Both the position numbers and the translations under genes were made by a program. DNA of 64,000 nucleotides from Lindgomyces ingoldianus. Its lineage: Eukaryota > Ascomycota > Dothideomycetes > Pleosporales > Lindgomycetaceae. Below, piece after piece: positions 12,321 to 24,173 of this stretch; within the stretch, counting starts at the first letter, position 1, and each line of letters opens with the position of its first letter. The stretch covers positions 12,893 through 76,892 of the forward strand of contig NW_022985214.1 in assembly GCF_010093535.1 (NCBI RefSeq). The letters are read 5' to 3'. The notes under the pieces are model-generated. The model was not told the origin of the DNA. It searched no databases and saw only the letters and a list, made by a program, of their open reading frames with translations.

Positions 12321-13229
12321 ATGTCCCACAAAGGCATTATAGACAAGAGTAGTAGCTGTTATATGCTTATAGACAATAAGTTGCGTTGTAGCATAAAGGA
12401 AGAGAGAATTAAGTACACTAAGTGTGCTTATTACCTTAAATCTAGTAAGAAGTGCTTTAAGGTGCGTATTCTAGCTCTTTCTAGCGTATTTACGCGCAGT
12501 CTGTCTAGGCTAACCCTAGATAGCTCCCTGTTACTTTTAAACCTAAATAATAGGCTTTTAAGGACGCTGTGCTTAACATTTTAGCCCCTATTAATCTACT
12601 TAACCCTACTTAGTTAGCGCAGGCTAATGTAACAGTTATGTTGTAGGTAAACACTATTATTTAGTTTTTTTAAGCATAAGTTTTCTTGTTGCAGCACAAT
12701 CTAGCTTAATTAGCCCTGTTCTGGCTCTTAATAGTTTACAGCAAAAATAAAATCCTGTACAACAACCATCTGTACGCGCACAGTAGCGTTATAGGCAAAA
12801 TTGCTAAGACTAGAGTTGTTTTTAAGAAGCGCGCCTACTCTAAAGCTAATATTGCTAAGAAAGAGAAGAAGAAGTGTAAGGCGCTTAAAAAGAACTCTAA
12901 TAAGAATAAAGCTGTAATAACTTTATCTAAAAAGGTAGGTGTGCGCTATTCTTAACTATTCTAGCACTAACTAGCATAATAGAAGAAATATAGTGTTAAA
13001 GGTGTTTGTGTTACTAAAGCTAAGCAATGTTATTGTGTTAATGCTGCTAAAGCTACTAATGCAATCTACCACATCTCTAAAAAGCATAATAAGGCTAATA
13101 ATATTAAAAATAAGGCTAGTTAGGATTAAACCTTAGCTAAAAAGAGGTAGCTAACTAGGTATAATAAGAAACATCTTAATAGTTGTTCTGCTGTTATAAA
13201 TTTACCTATAGAGGACCTTAATGTCTAAT
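12321..13229 (+). pseudogene. Degenerate antisense reading frame inside Gypsy-1, unknown function
   Basis: Between the integrase and the 3' LTR, on the strand opposite gag-pol, an ATG at 12321 opens an 87-residue frame with a Cys/Lys-rich start (SCYMLIDNKLRC, then TKCAYYLKSSKKC). From about 12835 to 13229 a second stretch reads as a basic protein in which stops are mostly TAG/TAA at likely Gln codons (AKKEKKKCKALKKNSNKNK, then LSKKVGVR, then AKATNAIYHISKKHNKANN). The region between is not in frame and may hold an intron or a deletion. The Cys spacing hints at a small zinc-binding module but not all expected Cys are present. No family is claimed. Confidence 0.35.
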
Positions 13230-14339
13230 CTAGGGCCCTGATGGCACAATCTAGTGTGATCTGGCGCATCCTATAGTGAAAATAGTTAAGAATGCATAGT
13301 ATAGTGTAGTTTTAAGTTCTTTAGCTTAAGCTTCTTTCTTTTTTCCTTAATAAAGTTAAATACTCTTACATTATGTCCTTTAGACTTAAAGTGCAACTGT
13401 TTTAGTAGTAATAGATTAATCTGCCTCTAGCTTACTTACTTTACAGCTTTTTTATTTTAAAAATTCTAGAATATCTTACTAGACTTAAACTCTGCTCTTT
13501 TTTTGCTAGTATAAGTTATTCTAGGCTAGGATGTTTGTTTCTTCTACATAATAAATTTCCTTAGGTTAAAATAACCCTCTTCTTAACTCTAGCAAGCTAT
13601 TCTATGCTAGAATAGCCTTACTTAGTCTAACTAAGAAATCTTAGGTCTAAATAAGCTATGTTGTCTTCTTATTTCTATAGCGCTATTAAACACCTCTTGT
13701 TAAAAAAACCTTAAGTAAAGAAAAAATAAGGTAAAGGTAGCTATACTTAATTTATTAAGTTACTTCCTCTCTTCTAAAAAGTTTAACCTAAACTAGTATA
13801 ATTTAATTTTTTGCTATGTATTCCTCTACTCTTCTAAAACGCTTTTAATGCGTTTAAGCTAATGTTAGGTCTAGGTTCCTATAAGTTCTCCTTAAATAGA
13901 TAACCTTTCTATTTTATAAGATATTTTTATACTCTAACTAAATTCTGTTTCTAGTTAAGTATTTTCTCTATATAGTACACATTATTCTTTATAGCGCGTA
14001 GAGTGTCTATAATTAGTTTTAATTATAACTTAAGACGCCCTTTCTAGGTATATAGCTCTAAAAGTAAGACATAGAACACTAGATAAACTTCTCCTAGATT
14101 AGGTAGGTCTACTTTATACACCTCTGCGCTAATCTAGGCTACAACTTTTCCTAGTTCTAAGAACTTCTAGTCTAACTTCTTCTTTAGCCTTATTAATTTT
14201 ATATGTTTATTAGAGACTAATACCTTATCTTTTACTTACAGCTATATATGCTTCTATTGTTTGTCTGCATACTTCTTTTAATACGCATTTGCAGCAATAA
14301 TTTTCTAGCAGCATTCTAACTGTAGAGTAAGTGCTTTTA

Positions 14340-17300
14340 CAGCAACTCTGTTTGCTATGTGCGATTCCCCCTGACCTAGGGGTTCTCTGGGCCAATCTGG
14401 CCCTCTTAGGTTTGCTCTGTAGTATGCTTAGAAAGGAGTAACTCCTGTAGTCACGTGTACGCTATTGTTATACACAAACTCTACTATTAGTAACTACATT
14501 GCCTAATTATCTTGTTCTAGGCAATAGTAACATCTAAGGTACTATTTTAAAGTTTAGTTTTGTCTTTTAGTCTGCCTATTAGTCTTAGAATAGTAGGCTA
14601 ACAAGAGAATTCTTTGTGTGCTAAAATAGTAATAAAAACTATTCTAGTACTTTAAGTTTATTATTAGCCCTTAATTAGAGATAATGTTTTTTAAAACTTT
14701 ATAAAGGTAAACAACTTTTTTTAACTAAACCTTTGCTAGGTCTAAAGCCTTCTAATTAGCTCTAGCTAGCATGTAGTAGGCTATTTTAGTAAGACAGTCT
14801 ACTATTACAAGAATTGCATTGTATACTAACCCTAAGTATTTACAAGGGGGCAGCTGCGTTATAAAATCTATTGTAACATCCTGCTAAGGCCTATTAGGCA
14901 GTGGCAAAGGGTGAAGGAGCCTATATAGGCAGTGTTGTAGAGCCACTAATTATCTGCACTTTAGGCAGTTATTACAGTACGCCTTTATGTTCTTTCTAAG
15001 CTCTTTCTAATTATATTAACACATAATCTTTTTAAGCGTCTTTTTTACACTAAAGTAGCCTGCTAATAGGCTGTTATAGCACTCCTAGAATGCTTCTGCT
15101 TTCTCTTAGTCTGTTGTTAGAGTCTTTCTTCCTGTATTAGCTATAGCATGTTGTTCTAGCCTATTCTAGGGATAAGTGTTTTTGTTAAGGTTCTTTTTGT
15201 CCTTTGTTTTACTCTTAGTGTCTAATAAGTCTGTTTTATTATAGTCTTTTTTAATACCTAATATAAGGTTTTTATTATTATCCTTCTCTAGTTCTTTACC
15301 TATAGCTCTTTTAAGATCTAGCTGTTTTAGCCTTTATTCTCTTTTAAGGCAGTCTCTAGCTAAGCCTAAAGAATTTTAAAAATGTGTAATAGCTATAACT
15401 ATTAATTCCTTATTATAATTTTGTTAATTTAAGAAGTTATGTATGTCTATTACATACGCCACATTCCTCTTTTAGAAAGGCTGTTGTAACTTCTTAATGT
15501 AGTTAAGTCTTTTTAAGGGTCTATCTGCTAGGTTTAGCTTCTCTAGACAGTGCGTAATAATAAAATTATATTCTATTATCCTTTTGTAGGCTTAGACCTG
15601 CTAGTAGTTTAAAGTTTTAGTTTCTATAAACTAGCAAAGATTATTATAGTCTATAAAAAGTTTAAACAGTAGACCCTAAAGGTAATGTTGCTAATGTGCT
15701 AAACTTTTATTAATAGCAAGTAACTCTTTATTATAAGTATTATAATTATACTTAGCTTTGCTTATCTTCTTTAAGAAGAAGCTAATTAGCCTTTATTAAG
15801 CCCCTCTAGTCTTATCTAAGACTAATTAGCTTAAAATGCTACAGATTGCGCCCTTTAAGGCGTTAACCTCTACTTTAGTTTTCTTATTAGCATTAAAATA
15901 AGCTAATATAAGAACTTTAAAGAATAAGTTTTAGAGCTTTTAGAAAGCTGCTTTGCCTTTAGAACTAATATTAAGCTTCTAACTTTCTTTCTACCTTTAC
16001 TTTTAACTACTTTTTACTACGTCTAGGCCCTTCTAGGTTAGCTTAGTAAGGGGTAGGGCAATTAGAGAGAAGTTAGTAATAAACTGCCTATAGTAGTTTA
16101 TAAACCCTATAAAAACGTAAATATCCTAAACAGTCTTTAGTATTAGCTACTTCTAGATTGTCTTAATCCTTAAAGAGTTAACTTTAACTCCTTTTAGGCA
16201 AACTATGTACTCTAGGTACTTAGTCTTCTGCATGTAAAATTTGCACTTACTAAGTTTTAAAAAAAGCTTTGCTTTACATAATCTTTACAGCACTTTTTTA
16301 ACGTAAACAACTTGTTCCTTTTCTGTGTTAGAATAGACTAGAATATTGTTAAGGTACACAATACACGTTACATTAACTAACCCTGCTAGGGCCTAGTTAA
16401 TATAAGCCTAGAAAGCCGCAGGAGCATTAGTAAGACTAAAAGGCATAACCTAGTACTTAAAATAACTATATTAAGTCTAGAATGCTGTCTTCTACTTATC
16501 TCCCTTGCAAATACATAATATATAGTACGCATTATAAATATCTAGCTTTGTATACTACTTTGCCTTCCTAAGTCTCTTAAGAGATTCTAAGATAAGCAGC
16601 AGTAGGTAATAATTTTTTATTATAATCTAGTTTAAGCCTTTATAATCTACATAGAGCCTTAACTCTTTATTCTTCTTTTTTATAAATAAGATTAGAGCTC
16701 TTGTAGAAGACTTAGACCTCTAAATCTACTCTCTCTGCAGATAATTATTAATATATTTGTAGAGATACTATAACTTGTACTCTAATAAGCTATACAGTAG
16801 TTAGTAAGAAGGCTTTATCTCTTCTTCTAGCTTAATAGCTAGATTCTGTGGGCTATGTAGTAGTACTTCTAACATCTTGTTAGACTTAACTATGTTTGCA
16901 TATTCTTTGTACTCTAGTCTTAACTTAAGCTTTATAGGTCCTAAAGAATCTTTAGTGTTATTAGACAGCACACTGCAGACGTAGACATCTATATTAGGAC
17001 TCTACATAGTTTGCTTAAACTCTGCTGCGTCTTCTAAGGCTACCTTAGCGTACTTTAGCACACTATAGTCCTTTACGCCCTTAAATAACATACATTTTAT
17101 ATAAAAGTTTAGCTTTAAATTAAACTAATTAATCTAAGGTAAACCTAAATATATTAGGGGTCCTTTTAAGTCTATTACTATAAATAGCACCTTATAAGTC
17201 TAGACCTTTTTTTAGGAGTCTATAATCTTTATGTTTGCAACTATAAAGCTGTAGACAGCAAAGTCTAATTTATTAGGTGCCTTTAGAAAGACACCTAGTA

Positions 17301-18700
17301 GGGGCTTAATCTTAAGATCCTACTCTTTAGCTATTATAGTAGATAGGACATTTAATTTAGCTCTTTTGTCTACTATAGCCTAAAGGTCTTTTAATAACTC
17401 TATGCTTACTGTTACTAATAACAAGGTTAACCTTTTTAAGTATAATAAGTTTTAAAGGTTTCTAAGCTCCTTTTTATTACTTACTAGAGTAATATAGGCT
17501 AAGAGAAAGAAGCTTAGTTTTTCTAGCTCTGCCCTTTTCTTTTTTACTTATTTTTGTTAGACTTATTTTTATCTTTATCCTTTATAGGATAATCTAGGGA
17601 AATATAACCTAGCTGCTTATAATTCTAGCAAGTAACCTTTGTTTTATTAGATTTCTGCCTTTTTCTAGCTTTTTTTTAGCTTAAAGGCTTTTTTTATTCT
17701 TTTTTAGGCTTCTTTAAGTTCTTATTAGCTAGAAGTAAGGTAAAATGCTTCTGTGTTTTTTTCTTCTTTAACTTTAGCCCTTTTCCCTTCTGCAGGCAGC
17801 AGTAGGATATGTTGCTCTGCTCTTCTACCTAAGCTAGCGTCTCTTGCTTACTTTATAGGATATACATTAGATCACGCTTAATCTTGTTAGATAGCGTGCT
17901 ACTAAAGTTTACTGTTATTTTTTCTAGGCTCTTCTTATTAACTTTAGTCTATAATAGCCTAAGGTAGGCTAGAAGTTTAGTTAGAGACTAGTTAGGTTGT
18001 TATTTACAGTTCTTTATAGTGTTATAAGCTACCTTTTTTTATTTTGCTAGAGTACTTAATGCATTAAGCATCTTGTTTTTAAGATCTTGCTATGTTAGTA
18101 ACTATAATAAGTTAATAAGCTTTAAATAGGTGCAGTATGTCTCCTATAGTAATTATAGTGTCTTATTAATGTATTATAGGCTAAAAGAGATCTTCTGTGA
18201 TTCCTAAGTAAAGCTTAATAGACTTTTTTAGTAATAGTCCTTATTATCCCTACACTACTAGTTGTAGTCCGCCCTGTTCTTCTTTTTGTATTAGTGCGGC
18301 AGTTTAGGACGCGGTAGGTTTGCTTAGTCTTAGGTAAGTTTTAGTATAATAATGTTTAATACCTTAGTTAGCAACTTATTAAGCGCGTTTATATTGCCTG
18401 CCTTAAATTAACAATAGATTTCTATTATCCTAGCTAGTTCTTACGCTTCCTGCTGCTCTTGCAGCTAGGCGTGGGCTTCTGTTAAAGCCTAATTTGCGGG
18501 GGTGGACTGTGCGTTGCTTGGTCCTGCACTAGCCCTTCTAACCCCTTCTAGGCCCTAAACGCCTTCTAGATAGCTTAATAAGCCTAATCTATAAGGATTT
18601 TTATTGTCCTTTTTACTTATCTTTTGCTTTGTTCCTCCCTACGTTAGTGTTAACTCTAGTTAAGTATTACTAGAAGCAGTAGTTTTAGCTAGCTTTTTAG
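14340..18700 (-). pseudogene. Gypsy-1 gag-pol, many RIP-type stops
   Basis: Minus strand. About 17580-17640 is an eroded CCHC zinc knuckle (C-x2-Y-x4-Y-x4-Y in CxNYKQLGYISLDYP, each Tyr one transition from Cys or His). About 16440-16330 is the reverse transcriptase core: VMPFSLTNAPAAF then a stop for Gln, AYIN, and CIVYLNNILVYSNT, where Asn-Asn replaces the catalytic Asp-Asp. About 14990-14640 is integrase: a CNNCLKC zinc-binding segment, DVTIDFITQLP, VIVDxLTK, and a YxKTxxQT block. Each motif is in the right order for Ty3/Gypsy. The element cannot make active protein as it stands. Confidence 0.82.
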
Positions 18701-19853
18701 GTAATCTTTAAGCGCTAGTTGCATCTAATTCTCCTCTAGCGTTTTGCTTTAACACTATTACGTAGGAATGTTGCCCTTAAGCGATATGCTAGCTTGTAGA
18801 GCAATTTAAATGTAAAGATAGGATAGTAAGTAGCACAGATAGCACTAAGAGCAAGCTTTTAAAGAAAGATAGGAGTGTATTATAAGAGAGATAAATTGCT
18901 GCTAAGCTTTGCTTGTTAGGATTCATGCTTATATACAAAGCACAGGTCATACAACCTCCAAACAGGTCAGGTGAGGCCATACTGGCCCGTTCTGGGACAT
19001 CCGGCCTTACAGTACTTAGGGCAAGATGTAGAGGAGAGTTAGAAAAAGAAGGGGGCACGCGGCGTTCCAGGTGTACAGTCTAGTCAACGCGTGCTTAGAG
19101 TAGAAAGCGTCGTTGCCTAATTATAGTTTGCCTGGTAACAGCTATATAAGAAGCTTAGGAAATAATCTTAGAGAGATATAAATTAGAGGAATATATAGTA
19201 TAAGATATTTAATAGTATTCTAGTTATTAGAAATTAAAAATGCTACTTAGTCTATGTAAAGAATAAACTAAACGTTAAATACACCTTCTAAAGAGTAGTT
19301 AAGGCTAAAGCTATATACTCTAATCCTGCGCGTTGTGCGCGCTGTACCTCTTAGTGCGCGATATTCTAGGCTTGTGCGCACTAGAATCGTCCTCCTATTA
19401 GACAAGACAGCCCCCTAGGATGTTATTCAGCTGTACAGGTTTTTTTTCGCCCGGTTGATCACGTGACCTGGTTGGTTCGCTATACAAGGGGTTCCATCGT
19501 TGCTTGTGCGATAGTGGGGTTTCCTCTTAGCGTTCTTTTACAGTCCTATCATAGATCGTAACACTAACATTCTCTTAGTCCTTAGAATAAGAAGGGTAAG
19601 AAGAAATTAATTATAAAGCTTATTATAGAACCCTAGCTAATAAATTATTAAGGGTAAAATATTGCCCTTCTTATAAAGTATTGTAACTAGATAATAATAT
19701 AATTTTATTTTCTATACTTTATTACCTCCTACTCTATAAAATCTTGCAATAATTCTAATTATATTAAGCTCTAGAGCTTCATTTCTGTGTGACAATGCTA
19801 GGCTAAATCCGTGCGCCAGGCGAGGCTGGGCGTCAGGTGCCAAGATATGGTAT

Positions 19854-20900
19854 CTAAAAACTAATTACCCCAGCCAGCGGGAGGATGACATTTACAGTTG
19901 CCGTAATCGCAAGCCCGACTAAGGCCGCAAATGCAGAAACCCTATCCCTCCATTTCCCAGAGCCCTTCTTTTTCTCAATCTCCTCAGCTACTTCCTTTCC
20001 CAGCCTCGACTGGAGCCGCCGCCGTCGTTCCAAGTCCCCCTGACGTTGGCTAATTAGCGACGCCCGTTGTTCTTCAAGTTGACTCCATTCCGTTGTGTTC
20101 TCGACTTCCTTCGCCTTCACGATCCTCTGTTCCAACTTCTGAATTTTGTTGTTCGATTCCACAATCCTGCTATCCAGACGTGGCACAACAAGCCGACCTG
20201 CTGTTGTTTCCTCTAACATTTTCCCTTCGTGGACTAATTCAGTCTGTATATCAAGCACAACGTCAGGCTTCCGTGCGAGTCTGCATACCAGCGCTTTTGC
20301 GGTAGCGGGCTTTCCATCGAACTGGCGAATTGTAGATCCTTTGCTCTCCATCACATTCCAATATTGGTCACGAAGTTCACGCTCTCGCTTCAGACCGACT
20401 TTCCTCTCACTCAATTGGTTCCACATCGTTGTCAGAAGGACGATGTTGGACATGCTTTGCTCGCCGCAAAGACGTTGGAACATTTCGAAGTATCTTCGGG
20501 CACTTCCCGACATCTTGTTATCCGTTATCCGGTGCATGTACACGATTCCCTTCAAGCGGATACCGAGTCTGTATTGTTTGAGGAGAAACTGTACGATCTC
20601 CTCGAGGATCTCGCTGTCGGATCTGTTGGAGTCGTCGAAGCCCGGTGTGTCGACAATTGCAACCCTTTCGGCCCCGATCCCGAGCCATACAATGTGGCAT
20701 TTCTCTGTCTCTTTGTTTCGATGTCTTAGTACAATTTAGAACGAAGCTGCATCAAAGCCATTTCACCTACCAGAAGCCATGCTATGTCCCTCTTTAACAG
20801 AACCAGCGACCAGTTGATTGATAAAGTAACTCTTTCCCGACCCTGTCAATCCCATGACTAGGATCATGCTGTATATCGTGTCGTCCTCGTAGAAAGACAT
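19854..20900 (-). CDS. P-loop GTPase (AIG1/fungal G-domain type) with C-terminal membrane anchor
   Basis: Two exons, 20900-20771 and 20710-19854; the 60-bp intron has donor GTAGGT and an AAAG acceptor chosen because it restores the SETEKC-type switch region. The product is 328 residues. The P-loop GLTGSGKS is at residues 17-24, the G3/Walker B motif DTPG at 64-67 followed by FDDSNRSD, and TTMW at 137-140 where this family has its G4-like motif. Residues about 240-295 form a charged coiled coil, and the last 28 residues are hydrophobic (AFAALVGLAITATVNVILPL), a probable tail anchor. Likely binds and hydrolyses GTP at a membrane; the biological role is unknown. It is divergent from the Hsp70-like gene with about 660 bp between starts. 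The stop lies 9 bp from the right end of the transposon nest, so its terminator may be affected. Confidence 0.8.
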
Positions 20901-21560
20901 GTTGATGTCGGATACTGTGTCTCCCCAAAGTCAGTGAGACAAGAGGGTATTGGCGGGCTTCATGCTTTTTGGCGCAGCCGACCTCGAGGCGCCGAAGTTG
21001 TATTGCTTCTGGAGGCTGAATCCAGAACCTGCAAGCCTGATATTGGTGGCAGCAATCACTCTCTGCTGAGCCCAACTGTGAAACCAATGATAGATAGCCT
21101 GGCGCGCTCTTTCTCGCGGTTGCAGGCAGCAATTCATGTGGGGGGGTTTTCTTGATTGTGTCATGCTCATACAAATCGGGTGCGGGACGAGCGCCCGGTT
21201 GACGTATCACGCCAATAACATTGGAGGGCCGGAAACCCAGTGGAGGCGACGCCGGTTGAGCTGAAAGTGCATGAAAATCTCAGCCTCAGCATTGCCTGGC
21301 GTTGCCTTCGCTATTGACGAGGCTGACCAATCATGATGCAAGCCAGCGCGGGTAGCCACTACGAAGCAATCCAGGCAACGAGGCTGAGTCTCAGCCTCGT
21401 TAGTAACCCAAGTCGATCTCACGCTTTAGGTGCGGCTGCTCCTCGGACGCGCTTTTCCTTGTTTTCTATTCTTCATTCAATGATCCTTTTCACAAGTTGA
21501 ACTCGTTTCATCACAATACCGCACCTCCAAGGACCTCATCCGAGCTCATTCCATACCGCA
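20901..21560. promoter_or_regulatory. Divergent intergenic region with inverted repeat
   Basis: This separates the GTPase and Hsp70-like starts. At 21279-21312 a CTCAGCCTCAGCATTGCCTGG block is mirrored at 21362-21399 by an inverted CGAAGCAATCCAGGCAACG block. The right arm ends in a near-perfect palindrome of 21 bases (21379-21399, CGAGGCTGAG, T, CTCAGCCTCG). It could be a small MITE or a shared control element; no target duplication was identified. Other open frames here look like chance. Confidence 0.4.
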
Positions 21561-24029
21561 ATGGACGCTTTCGCGGGAGCTTCCGAAGACGGAACATCCG
21601 CCCCGCGGATAGAGTTTCCACTGCGGCCGCGTGCACCAAAAGGAGTACAAGAAGAGCGCAAAGGATTCACACCCCGTCGATCCCATCAAGACCTTAAAAA
21701 AGCTGGCAAATCACCGGAATTCGTTGGTCAAAAGCAGCATCAGGAAAGAGATAATCCTTGGAAGTCATCGCCCGATCGACTTTCTGTTGACTACGGAATT
21801 CTAAATCTTCGCATTCGCGATGAAGAAACGCCTCGATCACCTTCGCCCCGATTCAGTCTTCAGAAAAGTGCCTTTGCTACAACAGCCGTGCAATTTCCTC
21901 CGCAGCGCCTGCACAGGGCTCTGAGCCCTGTACCAGCTACCTCACCGGACACCATTAGCAATATCAGAAGTTCAACACTGCAATCCCCACAAACCGAACC
22001 AGTTGCGCCGACTATCTTGATCGGTATCGATTTTGGTACAACGTAATGGCCTTCCTTTCTAATTATCAAAACATGAAAGGCTAATCATTTCAGTCATTCA
22101 GGTGTGGCATGGGCATATTCCAAGCAGCCAGATGACATCAAAATAGTAACAAATTGGGATTCCTTTGAGTGGGGAAATTCTGATAAAGGCAAAGCTCCCA
22201 CAGCAATCTCCTACGGCGCACCAGTCTCTGATGCGGGCGTGGCGGAAAACAGTGGGGCTAACACCCCGAAAGAAATATTATGGGGATACGGAATGGGTGA
22301 TGCAGAGTCGGTGAAGTGGTTCAAACTCTTGCTTTTGGACGAAGAGGACATGGAAGACGCTCAGAGGAACTCGGTCCAGATTAAAAGAGCGAGGGAACTA
22401 CTGCGGCATGCAGACAAAACTCCCATTCAGGCTGTGGCAGACTATCTCCGGCTCCTATGGAACCACGCTCTGACGAACATCAACAAAGACTTCGGGAAGG
22501 TTGCGGTAGACGGAACACCATTCAGAGTGGTTTTGACCGTGCCTGCTGTGTGGACGACAAAAGCCAAAGACAGGATGACAAAAGCAGCGAAACGTGCTGG
22601 CATCCTTGATGTTCGACTGGCCGGCGAGACGGTTCTGAATTTCGTTTCTGAGCCCGAAGCAGCCGCATTGGCTACCTTCCAGGACCTCAAAGCTCGTCCA
22701 AATTTCCAGACTAGAGACACCTTTGTAGTATGCGACGCCGGAGGAGGGACTGTAGACTTGATCAGTTATCAAGTTCTCGATACCAACCCACTCCAGTTGA
22801 AAGAATGCGTAGAAGGATCTGGAAAACTCTGTGGCGCGATATTCCTTGATCAGGATTTTGAGGACCTCATGAGTCAACTTGTTGGGGATGCCTGGAATGT
22901 GCCCGAGGGTGACAAAAGAGAACTCATGAGTGCGCAGTGGGAAAATGGTATCAAGAGGAGCTTTGAAGGCCAAGACAGGGCATGGAGGGTCACCCTGCCC
23001 CATGCATGCTACCAACGCGGAGCACCGCCATCCTTGCAACTTGAAAAGTTAGTCGCCAAACCTGTCATTGTGGATGGGACAGAAGAACCTTTTAACGTCT
23101 CTGCATAGGGGGTTTGTAGAAGACATTTTCGACAACGTCATCTCGCAGATTCGTGCTCTGGTCAACGACCAAATAAGCGCGGTCGAGAAGAAATCAGGCC
23201 ATCTGCCCAAGGTAGCTCCAAATTGAATACCAGCATAAACGCTCCAGCTAACTGGTCCCGCAGGCTGTCGTGCTCGTGGGCGGGCTAGGAAGCTGCCGAT
23301 ATTTATTCAAGAAACTGAATGAAGAGAACGAACCCCGTGATATTCGGGTGCAACAATCCCAAGGTGATAAGCCGTGAGTATGCCATAATGATCGCTATGG
23401 AGGTAGCTCACTTAATCGTTAGGTGGACAACTATATGTCGAGGCGCTGTTCTTAAAGCCTTGACGAACACTCAGCTTCCTGGAGTCACTGTCTATTCCCG
23501 AATATCAAGACACAGCTATGGAATCGAACACAACACCGATTTTGACCCCACACGTCATCGCGAGGACGAGAAGTTCACTGACGAAGTGACTGGGACAGAG
23601 CGAGTGAAACATGAAATGACATGGTACCTGAAGCGAGTAAGATCATACCGTAGCTCACTTTTCTGCTCGTCGCATCTGATAGCGATATAGGGTGACGATA
23701 TTGAAGAGACAAAGCCCGTTAAACTAGGATGGCACAAGCACATATCAGCGGATTACGGCTCCACCTATTCGTTTGCGGTGGATATATCACTCTGTGGGGA
23801 GTTGACACCACCCAAGAGATACAACAACACTGTCAGATCGAGCTGTACTCTTAAGGCTGATTTGGACATATCTCATATACCGATCATTCAAGGATTTGAT
23901 GGTAATCGGTACAAACGAGCACACTTTGATATTGAGATGACTGTCATCGGAACGGCTTTGGACTTCGCTCTGTTTGTACAGGGGAAGAGAATAAACCACA
24001 GTCAGGTCGAAACGGAATTTGAGGATTAG
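21561..24029 (+). CDS. Hsp70-like (actin-fold) ATPase, five exons, one probable frameshift
   Basis: Exons read: 21561-22042, 22094-23211, 23264-23373, 23423-23636, 23691-24029. Residues 1-150 are a polar N-terminal extension unlike classical Hsp70. Then come the phosphate-1 motif GIDFGTTHSG (around 153-163, split by intron 1), SEPEAAAL (346-353), phosphate-2 DAGGGTVDL (375-383) and the adenosine motif LVGGLGSCRYL (about 539). CRGAVLKAL follows as in the divergent fungal Hsp70 family. The frame breaks at about 23100: one frame hits TAG at 23106 while a shifted frame continues GFVEDIFDNVISQI. Loss of one CT unit in a TCTCT run (AACGTCTCTGCAT) would explain it; restoring two bases gives 754 codons. 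No canonical substrate-binding domain is seen after the ATPase fold. It may be a recent pseudogene or an assembly error. Confidence 0.75.
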
Positions 24030-24173
24030 ATTAGGTACGGGCACTAGTATTTCGGAAGGCCAGGCGATAATCCGAAACCGTGTAAAAGTGTGTAAACCTG
24101 TCTCTAAGATTGACCATCTATCTAGAGTCTGATCAGCTTTGGCTGAATCGCGAACGCAATCAACTGTGGAACG

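Larger units (their letters stand above)
11514..19011 (-). mobile_element. Gypsy-1: complete Ty3/Gypsy LTR retrotransposon, RIP-degraded (7498 bp)
   Basis: Two 201-bp LTRs (11514-11714 and 18811-19011) bound it, each TGTAAGGCCGGATGTCC to CTTTACA on the minus strand. A perfect 5-bp duplication, GTACT, flanks it at 11509-11513 and 19012-19016. On the minus strand the order is gag, reverse transcriptase, integrase, which is Ty3/Gypsy order. It landed inside the X3 LTR. An extra opposite-strand reading frame lies between integrase and the 3' LTR (12321-13229). Confidence 0.88.
11465..19563 (+). repeat. Family X solo LTR (X3), split by Gypsy-1
   Basis: The LTR is 11465-11513 plus 19017-19563, 596 bp in all. 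It begins TGTTACAATCTCTACTTAGC and ends GATCGTAACA, so TGTTAC/GTAACA are inverted termini. The flanks are CCAAC (11460-11464) and CTAAC (19564-19568), a 5-bp duplication with one C-to-T change as RIP would make. It sits inside the C-terminal coding part of the family O transposase. The 19320-19560 part keeps GC-rich stretches (GCGCGTTGTGCGCGCTG; TTGATCACGTGACCTGG). Confidence 0.7.
3206..19845 (+). mobile_element. Outer pogo-like DNA transposon (family O) carrying a 16.6-kb nest of insertions
   Basis: The ends are inverted repeats of roughly 46 bp. The first 20 bases after the left TA (TCTTGGCACCTGACGCCCAG) are exactly complementary to the right end, with only transition-type differences further in. 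Both ends are flanked by TA (3204-3205 and 19846-19847), the target duplication of Tc1/mariner/pogo elements. Transposase remnants lie at 8324-9098, 10979-11464 and 19569 onward in the + orientation. Everything else inside is later insertion: family X, Fot1-like elements and Gypsy-1. The flanks are ordinary genic sequence, so the element marks the limit between gene island and AT-rich tract. Confidence 0.7.

Noticed and set aside
12321..12584. Stand-alone small gene in the AT-rich tract
   Set aside because: It lies within Gypsy-1 and its frame decays into RIP-type stops; reported as part of a degenerate element gene instead.
20518..21422. Several short frames in the GTPase 5' region and divergent promoter
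   Set aside because: They overlap GTPase exons in other frames or the intergenic inverted repeat and have no recognisable product.
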